From assembly GCA_023437305.1 (NCBI GenBank), contig JAEZGN010000022.1:310001-374000 (forward strand): DNA of 64,000 bases, in the 5' to 3' direction. The notes beneath the pieces are model-generated. The model saw nothing but the letters and a program-made list of their open reading frames with translations. It was not told the DNA's origin and made no database searches. The translations under genes were made by a program, and so were the position numbers. Positions 59,419-64,000 of the stretch are shown here, one piece after another. The stretch is from Bacteroidota bacterium. GTDB taxonomy: Bacteria > Bacteroidota > Bacteroidia > Bacteroidales > Dysgonomonadaceae. The first letter of the stretch is position 1. Each line of letters begins with the position of its first letter.

Positions 59419-60120
59419 ATGATATCTAAACAAATACAGCAAGAGTTAAGAGCTTGTTCTACTCCTGAAAAACGGGAGTTTCTCCCGTACTTTTTCAAAA
59501 CCGGAAAAGGTCAATATGGAGAGGGTGATAAGTTTCTGGGAGTTGTTGTTCCTGATACTCGAAAAGTAGCTAAGAAATATAAGGATATTCCTTTTGCTGA
59601 AGTAACGAAGCTTCTCAATAATGAATATCACGAGTGTCGGTTATGTGCTTTGCTTATTCTTGTAGAGCGATTCAAAAAAGCAAAGGATGAGATTAAGAAA
59701 CAAGAGATTGTCGATTTCTATTTGGCACATACACACTGTATCAATAATTGGGACTTAGTGGATCTTAGTGCAAAAGATATTCTTGGGGAGTATCTCGTGG
59801 ATAAAGATAGGACAGTCTTGTCTGAATTAGCAGACAGTTCGCTTCTGTGGGATCAGCGTATTGCTGTTATTGCCACATTCGCATTTATCCGGCGAAACGA
59901 TTATCAAGATATTTTAGATTTATCCCGACGATTATTGTATCATAAGCACGATCTGATGCATAAAGCTATCGGGTGGATGCTTAGAGAGATGGGTAAGAGA
60001 GATAAAATACAATTGACTGATTTTCTTGATTGTTACAGCAAGGAGATGCCCCGCACGATGTTGCGTTACTCAATAGAAAAATTAAGCCCTGAAGAAAGGG
60101 CATTTTACATGAAGAAATGA
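59419..60120 (+). CDS. DNA alkylation repair protein (AlkD-like HEAT-repeat glycosylase family)
   Basis: A 233-residue all-helical protein of the DNA alkylation repair family, some members of which excise bulky or positively charged N3/N7-alkyl purines. Seen: FFKTGKGQYGEGDKFLGVVVPDTRKVAKKY, HECRLCALLILVERF, INNWDLVDLSAKDILGEYL with the conserved Trp-Asp pair, SLLWDQRIAVIATFAFIRR and MHKAIGWMLREMGKRD. The ATG at 59419 has AGGGAG upstream; an upstream TTG frame reads through the TGTCAC repeat and is rejected. Its stop overlaps the start of the M16 peptidase gene (ATGA). Confidence 0.9.
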   Translation: MISKQIQQELRACSTPEKREFLPYFFKTGKGQYGEGDKFLGVVVPDTRKVAKKYKDIPFAEVTKLLNNEYHECRLCALLILVERFKKAKDEIKKQEIVDFYLAHTHCINNWDLVDLSAKDILGEYLVDKDRTVLSELADSSLLWDQRIAVIATFAFIRRNDYQDILDLSRRLLYHKHDLMHKAIGWMLREMGKRDKIQLTDFLDCYSKEMPRTMLRYSIEKLSPEERAFYMKK

Positions 60121-61340
60121 TAAATTATCTCACTCATACATTAACCAACGGACTTCGTATTGTACACAAACCAATAGAAAGTAACGTTTCTTATTGTGGT
60201 TTTATAGTCAATGCAGGTACACGCGATGAAGCTCCCGATCAGTACGGTATGGCTCACTTTGTAGAGCATATGCTGTTTAAAGGTACGGACAAAAGACGGG
60301 CGTATCATATTATTAACCGTATGGAAAACGTGGGTGGAGAGCTCAATGCATTTACCAATAAAGAAGAAACGGTTGTTTACTCAGTCTTTCTTGAGCAACA
60401 CTTTAGCCGTGCGATAGAGTTACTTTCAGATATAACCTTTCATTCAAATTTTCCTCAATCGGAAATAGAAAAAGAGGTAGAAGTTATAATAGACGAAATA
60501 CACTCGTATGAAGATAGTCCATCAGAACTGATTTTTGATGAGTTCGAAAATCTTGTTTTTGATCATTCCGAGATAGGGCATAATATATTGGGAAATGCCG
60601 AATTGTTACAGAACTTTGACGGGCAGATGGCGAAGGCTTTTGTAAACAAATTCTATAATCCTTCTAACATGGTGCTTTTTTCACTTGGAAGAACAGACTT
60701 TAAGAAGATTGTTTATTATGCCGAGAAATATTTGTCAGCTATTTCTGATATAAAATCAGATATACAACGTATAAAGCCGATTGACATTCCATCTGTAAAC
60801 AAGAGAGAAGATAAAGACACTTCGCAGGCACATGTCTTGATTGGTGGGCGTTCGTATTGCTTACGTGATCCAAATAGAAGAGTTTTAAATCTTTTGAATA
60901 ACCTTTTGGGTGGTCCGGGAATGAATAGTCGTTTGAATATTTCTTTACGAGAGAAAAAAGGCTATGTGTATAACGTAGATTCGTCTATCACATCATATAC
61001 AGATACAGGGATAACATCAATTTATTTTGGTTGCGATAAGAAAAATGTGGATAAATGTATCAGTTTGGTGCATAAAGAATTAAATAGATTAAGAAGAGAG
61101 AAGCTTACAACTAGCCAACTAAGTATAGCCAAGAGACAGCTCATAGGACAGATAGGAGTGATGGGTGACAATCACGAGAATCTGGCTTTAGCCTTAGGTA
61201 AAAACTTTTTGCATCATAATCACTTCAATACAATGGCAGAGACTGCTCAGAAAATAGAAGCTGTGACGGCAGAACAGATACTCGCTGTGAGTAATGAAAT
61301 TTTTGATGAAACAAGTTTGTTTACTTTAATATATAATTAA
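60117..61340 (+). CDS. M16-family zinc peptidase (processing-peptidase-like)
   Basis: A 407-residue metallopeptidase with two M16 halves. The inverted zinc motif is HFVEH (His47, Glu50, His51) with the downstream glutamate of EVEVIIDEIHSYED; the second half has GGPGMNSRLNISLREKKGYVYNVDSS, typical of the substrate-binding half. There is no signal peptide, so a cytoplasmic role is likely. Its ATG overlaps the stop of the repair gene, indicating co-translation. Confidence 0.92.
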   Translation: MINYLTHTLTNGLRIVHKPIESNVSYCGFIVNAGTRDEAPDQYGMAHFVEHMLFKGTDKRRAYHIINRMENVGGELNAFTNKEETVVYSVFLEQHFSRAIELLSDITFHSNFPQSEIEKEVEVIIDEIHSYEDSPSELIFDEFENLVFDHSEIGHNILGNAELLQNFDGQMAKAFVNKFYNPSNMVLFSLGRTDFKKIVYYAEKYLSAISDIKSDIQRIKPIDIPSVNKREDKDTSQAHVLIGGRSYCLRDPNRRVLNLLNNLLGGPGMNSRLNISLREKKGYVYNVDSSITSYTDTGITSIYFGCDKKNVDKCISLVHKELNRLRREKLTTSQLSIAKRQLIGQIGVMGDNHENLALALGKNFLHHNHFNTMAETAQKIEAVTAEQILAVSNEIFDETSLFTLIYN

Positions 61341-61347
61341 TTCTTTT

Positions 61348-61355
61348 AACTTTGC
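61348..61355 (+). promoter_or_regulatory. -7 box of the barrel gene
   Basis: TAACTTTG, 18 bases before the ATG at 61374. Confidence 0.5.
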
Positions 61356-61373
61356 ACTAGCTATACTAACTTT

Positions 61374-62072
61374 ATGAAAACAATTTTAAAAATATCTTTG
61401 CTTATATCTTTGTTTGTTTGCAGTATTGGTGCTATAAATGCTCAATATCCCAAAAAGCGTATCACATCAGATATACATGTCGGACTAAATCTGGCTGAAA
61501 TGGATATTAAGAATGGTAATACATATAAGCAAGCCAAAATAGGGGTTCATATCGGATTCAATGTAAATTATAAGTTTTGGAGTAATATGCAGTTCCAAAC
61601 AGGATTGTTTGTTACTAAAAAAGGGCTGAAAAGACATATTCATACTGTAGAAAGAAATGGCGATATTTCTGTGACTACATATGATGAATATTACAATGCC
61701 ACAGGAAACTATATACAAATGCCTTTTAATTTGGGGTATGAATTGTATTTCACAAAATCATGGGCATTTAACATAAATGGAGGTCTTTATGCAGCTTATG
61801 GGTATAAAGGGACAGGTACAACGAGTAGCATTACAGTTATTTCCGATAATGTTGGGCAACCTGTTGTTACGAGAGTTCCTGAGACTGAATTTGAATCTTT
61901 TACTCCCGAACGATGGAGAAGATTTGATTATGGCTTGAATGCTAAAGTGGGCTTGGTGTATGATATATATACAATGAATGTAGGTTATGAATATGGACTC
62001 TATAATATTGCATACACTGGTTCTGAATTAAGAAATCGAAACTTTTTTGTATCGTTTGGTTTCAGATTCTAA
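61374..62072 (+). CDS. PorT-like outer-membrane beta-barrel protein
   Basis: A 232-residue exported protein (signal ending AINAQYP) with eight to ten amphipathic strands typical of outer-membrane barrel domains, for example ITSDIHVGLNLAEM, IGVHIGFNVNYKFW, MQFQTGLFVTKKGL, and a terminal FFVSFGFRF. The function is unknown; such proteins are abundant in Bacteroidota. It has its own promoter and no operon partner. Confidence 0.8.
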   Translation: MKTILKISLLISLFVCSIGAINAQYPKKRITSDIHVGLNLAEMDIKNGNTYKQAKIGVHIGFNVNYKFWSNMQFQTGLFVTKKGLKRHIHTVERNGDISVTTYDEYYNATGNYIQMPFNLGYELYFTKSWAFNINGGLYAAYGYKGTGTTSSITVISDNVGQPVVTRVPETEFESFTPERWRRFDYGLNAKVGLVYDIYTMNVGYEYGLYNIAYTGSELRNRNFFVSFGFRF

Positions 62073-62155
62073 TCCTTTGATATCTGCCTTGCTATCTGAA
62101 CTTTGTCTGTCTGATTGGTGTTTTCTATAAATAAAAACCATCAAAAATTATAGTA

Positions 62156-62440
62156 ATGGAAAACTTGATAAAAAAACTGCAAGATGAGGTTGGACTTACA
62201 TACGAACAGGCAGTTAAAGCTGTTTCTGTAGTCAAAGATTACATGGATAAGGAAGGTCTTGATATAGACTGGGATAAGTTTTTTAAGGGAAAAACTGAAG
62301 ACTTTCTGACTAAGGCTAAAGATTTATTTGAAGACGTGTCGAAACATACCCAAAGTTATACCGAAAAAATTGTAGATAAAGTTGATGAATTTGCAGATAA
62401 GGCACGAAAAAAGGCTTCTGATTTTTTTAACGAAAAGTAA
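62156..62440 (+). CDS. Small charged helical protein, function unknown
   Basis: A 94-residue protein, not recognised beyond resemblance to small helical Bacteroidota hypotheticals. Residues 1-35 (MENLIKKLQDEVGLTYEQAV) look like a short helical bundle resembling proteins that begin with a DNA-binding-like or ubiquitin-associated-like helix pair. Residues 50-94 are lysine/aspartate-rich with a heptad tendency (FLTKAKDLFEDVSKHTQSY, VDKVDEFADKARKKASDFF), like a late-embryogenesis-type or apolipoprotein-type amphipathic helix. It ends at a clear hairpin terminator. Confidence 0.65.
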   Translation: MENLIKKLQDEVGLTYEQAVKAVSVVKDYMDKEGLDIDWDKFFKGKTEDFLTKAKDLFEDVSKHTQSYTEKIVDKVDEFADKARKKASDFFNEK

Positions 62441-62461
62441 TTAGAATAATAAAGGATATAG

Positions 62462-62493
62462 AATATCTGTAAGTGCAGCTTACGGATATTTTT
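62462..62493 (+). terminator. Terminator after the small helical gene
   Basis: A 12-bp stem (62462-62473 with 62479-62490; one G-T pair), a 5-base loop TGCAG and a following TTT. Confidence 0.8.
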
Positions 62494-62515
62494 GTAATAT
62501 ATACTATAAGGTAAG

Positions 62516-63142
62516 GTGGCGAAGAAGAATTTTTATGTGGTGTGGAATGGAGTTAAGACAGGGGTTTACTCTTCATGGGCCGAATGTAAGGCTCAGGTAG
62601 AAGGCTACGATGGCGCTATCTATAAATCATTTCCGTCAAAACAAGAAGCTGAAAAAGCTTACAATGAGAGTCCTTGGTTGTATGTAGGTAAGAATGCTGA
62701 AAAAAAGAAGCAGGTTTCGATACATAACATTCCCGAAATTATAAAAGATAGTCTTTCTGTCGATGCCGCCTGTAGTGGTAATCCCGGCTTGATGGAGTAT
62801 AGGGGAGTATATGTGAAGACCGGAGAAGAAGTTTTCAAACAGGGACCATTTGAACAAGGAACAAATAATATTGGTGAATTTTTGGCATTAGTGCATGGTT
62901 TGGCTTTATTGAAACAGAGAGGCTTCTCTATTCCGATTTATTCTGACAGTGTAAATGCTATTAAGTGGGTAAAAGAAAAGAAATGTAAGACCAAACTGGA
63001 GCGGATTCCCGAGAATGAATCTCTCTTTTACATGATAGAACGTGCCGAGAACTGGCTTAAGACAAATACTTATACAACTGCAATCCTTAAATGGAAGACT
63101 GATGAATGGGGCGAGATTCCCGCAGATTTTGGGCGGAAGTAA
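62516..63142 (+). CDS. rnhA: RNase H1-like protein with N-terminal viroplasmin domain
   Basis: A 208-residue RNA-DNA hybrid nuclease. Residues about 3-52 are a caulimovirus-viroplasmin/hybrid-binding domain (FYVVWNGVKTGVYSSWAECKAQVEGYDGAIYKSF). The RNase H domain keeps its four acidic residues: VDAACSGNPG, NIGEFLAL, YSDSVNAI and KTDEWGE. The GTG start at 62516 has AAGG upstream, and no in-frame ATG would give the whole first domain. The arrangement is like eukaryotic RNase H1 and is common in Bacteroidota. Confidence 0.92.
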   Translation: MAKKNFYVVWNGVKTGVYSSWAECKAQVEGYDGAIYKSFPSKQEAEKAYNESPWLYVGKNAEKKKQVSIHNIPEIIKDSLSVDAACSGNPGLMEYRGVYVKTGEEVFKQGPFEQGTNNIGEFLALVHGLALLKQRGFSIPIYSDSVNAIKWVKEKKCKTKLERIPENESLFYMIERAENWLKTNTYTTAILKWKTDEWGEIPADFGRK

Positions 63143-63168
63143 GCATTAGTTTGAAAATTTATTATAAT

Positions 63169-63218
63169 AAAAAAACGGAGCAAAATGTCTTCCGTTTTTT
63201 TAGTGACATTAAGCTCCG
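63169..63218. terminator. Overlapping hairpins between rnhA and htpG
   Basis: First stem: 63169-63179 with 63191-63201 (AAAAAAACGGA/TCCGTTTTTTT), a normal terminator for the plus strand. A competing stem uses 63176-63189 with 63205-63218 (CGGAGCAAAATGTC/GACATTAAGCTCCG, two mismatches). The pair can serve both converging genes. Confidence 0.75.
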
Positions 63219-63251
63219 TCATTACCTGTTTAATTTAATATATTATGGAGA

Positions 63252-64000
63252 TTATATGTTTTCCATATTTCTCTTGATAAAGTTGCTCAAAGCTTCACCT
63301 TTCAACATGCCGTTTGATAGCAGGGCCAAATCTATCAATTGTCGGATATTTTTATTCTCATTAGCATAAGCACTCACCGCCTCTTTATCTTTATTATCTA
63401 TATCTGCCATTATCTTTTTTATCAATGGATGTTCTATGTTTAATACAAGATTGTAATTGTTAGGCATTTCACCATAAAATCCCATACCGGACTGCATGGC
63501 AGACATTTCTTTCATGCGGCGCATAAACTCATTCTGAGTTATTTGTATTGGTTGTGCCTTTTCGTCCAACGATTTGTAATCGACAGTGAATTCAGTTTTA
63601 TCAACCTTTGGTAGTTGAGAAGTAAAGGCTTCGTTCAACTCTTCTTTTTGTTTATCAGTCAGATTGATCTCTTTACTTTCTTCTTTCAAGATCAGATTGT
63701 CTACTGTATCACTGTCTACTCGAACGAAACGACTCTTCTCAAACTTCTGTTCAAGCAGTCCTGCCATGTGTACGTCTAACTGACCGTCAAATAAAATTAC
63801 ATCATAGCCTTTATCTTTAGCTGTGTTTATGTAAGAGTATTGCTCTTCTTTGTTACTGGTGTATAGATAAATCAGATTGCCATCCTTATCTGTTTGATCC
63901 GAGGAAATAAGAGTCTTATATTCTTCAAATGTGAATGCTTTACCGTCAACATTTTTCAACAGACAGAATTTCTGTGCACGGTCGTAGAATTTTTCGTCGG
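63252..64000 (-). CDS. htpG: Hsp90-family chaperone HtpG, C-terminal part only
   Basis: The 3' part of htpG, running off the right edge. The visible protein (about 249 residues, ending IKRNMENI) covers the end of the middle domain and the C-terminal dimerisation domain; recognisable are YLYTSNKEEQYSYINTAKDKGYDVILFDGQLD and the LVLNIEHPLIKKIM segment. The frame is open to base 64000 (reading DEKFYDRAQKFCLLKNVDG), so the apparent TTG start at 63959 is an internal leucine. The ATPase domain lies outside the window. Confidence 0.92.
   Translation of the reverse strand, partial: DEKFYDRAQKFCLLKNVDGKAFTFEEYKTLISSDQTDKDGNLIYLYTSNKEEQYSYINTAKDKGYDVILFDGQLDVHMAGLLEQKFEKSRFVRVDSDTVDNLILKEESKEINLTDKQKEELNEAFTSQLPKVDKTEFTVDYKSLDEKAQPIQITQNEFMRRMKEMSAMQSGMGFYGEMPNNYNLVLNIEHPLIKKIMADIDNKDKEAVSAYANENKNIRQLIDLALLSNGMLKGEALSNFIKRNMENI

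Overview
The window looks like chromosome of a Bacteroidota member, most likely a Dysgonomonas/Tannerella-type Bacteroidales. The evidence is an AT-rich composition, repeated TAnnTTTG-type -7 boxes, a SusC/SusD pair, PorV of the type IX secretion system, OprO/P-like and PorT-like barrels, a DUF3244 protein, and two NamZ (DUF1343) proteins beside a murT-murK-murQ-like set. No tRNA, rRNA, CRISPR array, prophage or intact insertion sequence was seen.

Layout. 1-7.1 kb: glycerol and glycerol-3-phosphate use. A glycerol facilitator, an exported HAD phosphatase and an anion-porin-like barrel end at a terminator, followed by glpABC. 7.1-8.06 kb: a very AT-rich, mostly non-coding stretch with a 57-codon ORF, a 34-bp palindrome and one copy of a dispersed TGTCAC repeat. 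8.06-11.2 kb: a copper module consisting of a regulator with a heavy-metal-associated (HMA) domain fused to an AraC-type DNA-binding domain, CopA, and a CopZ-like chaperone. 11.3-17.4 kb (minus): DUF3244 protein, a membrane TPR-HTH regulator, an S9 peptidase lipoprotein and a tandem DUF1080 lipoprotein.

17.5-49.1 kb is the core of the window and is dominated by peptidoglycan salvage. On the minus strand (30.1 to 17.5 kb): NamZ-like exo-muramidase, SSS symporter, glycosyltransferase, GalT-like DUF4922 protein, SpoIID-like protein, AmpG-like transporter with a large inserted domain, second NamZ, MurT-like membrane protein, MurK-like kinase and MurQ. Diverging from it on the plus strand (30.7-43.7 kb): a phosphoesterase-propeller fusion, SusC, SusD, a GH9 enzyme fused to a degenerate-looking deacetylase domain, and a zinc amidase whose fold is interrupted by a golvesin-like domain. 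After a cold-shock pair (DEAD-box helicase plus cold-shock-domain protein), a second minus-strand group (49.1-45.8 kb) holds an NlpC/P60 endopeptidase, a dipeptide epimerase and a second MurK-like kinase. Together these could bind and cut wall fragments outside the cell, move muropeptides or amino sugars inward, and convert MurNAc and L-Ala-D-Glu to central metabolites. The overall role is inferred; each family assignment is visible from motifs.

49.4-64 kb is mostly housekeeping: a radical SAM/TIGR03915-like pair, a TonB-family protein, a polyprenol-phosphate glycosyltransferase, an FAH-family protein, porV-ispF-mnmD, dusB, cysS, a DNA alkylation repair protein, an M16 peptidase, an outer-membrane barrel, a small helical protein, a viroplasmin-RNase H protein, and the 3' end of htpG running off the right edge.
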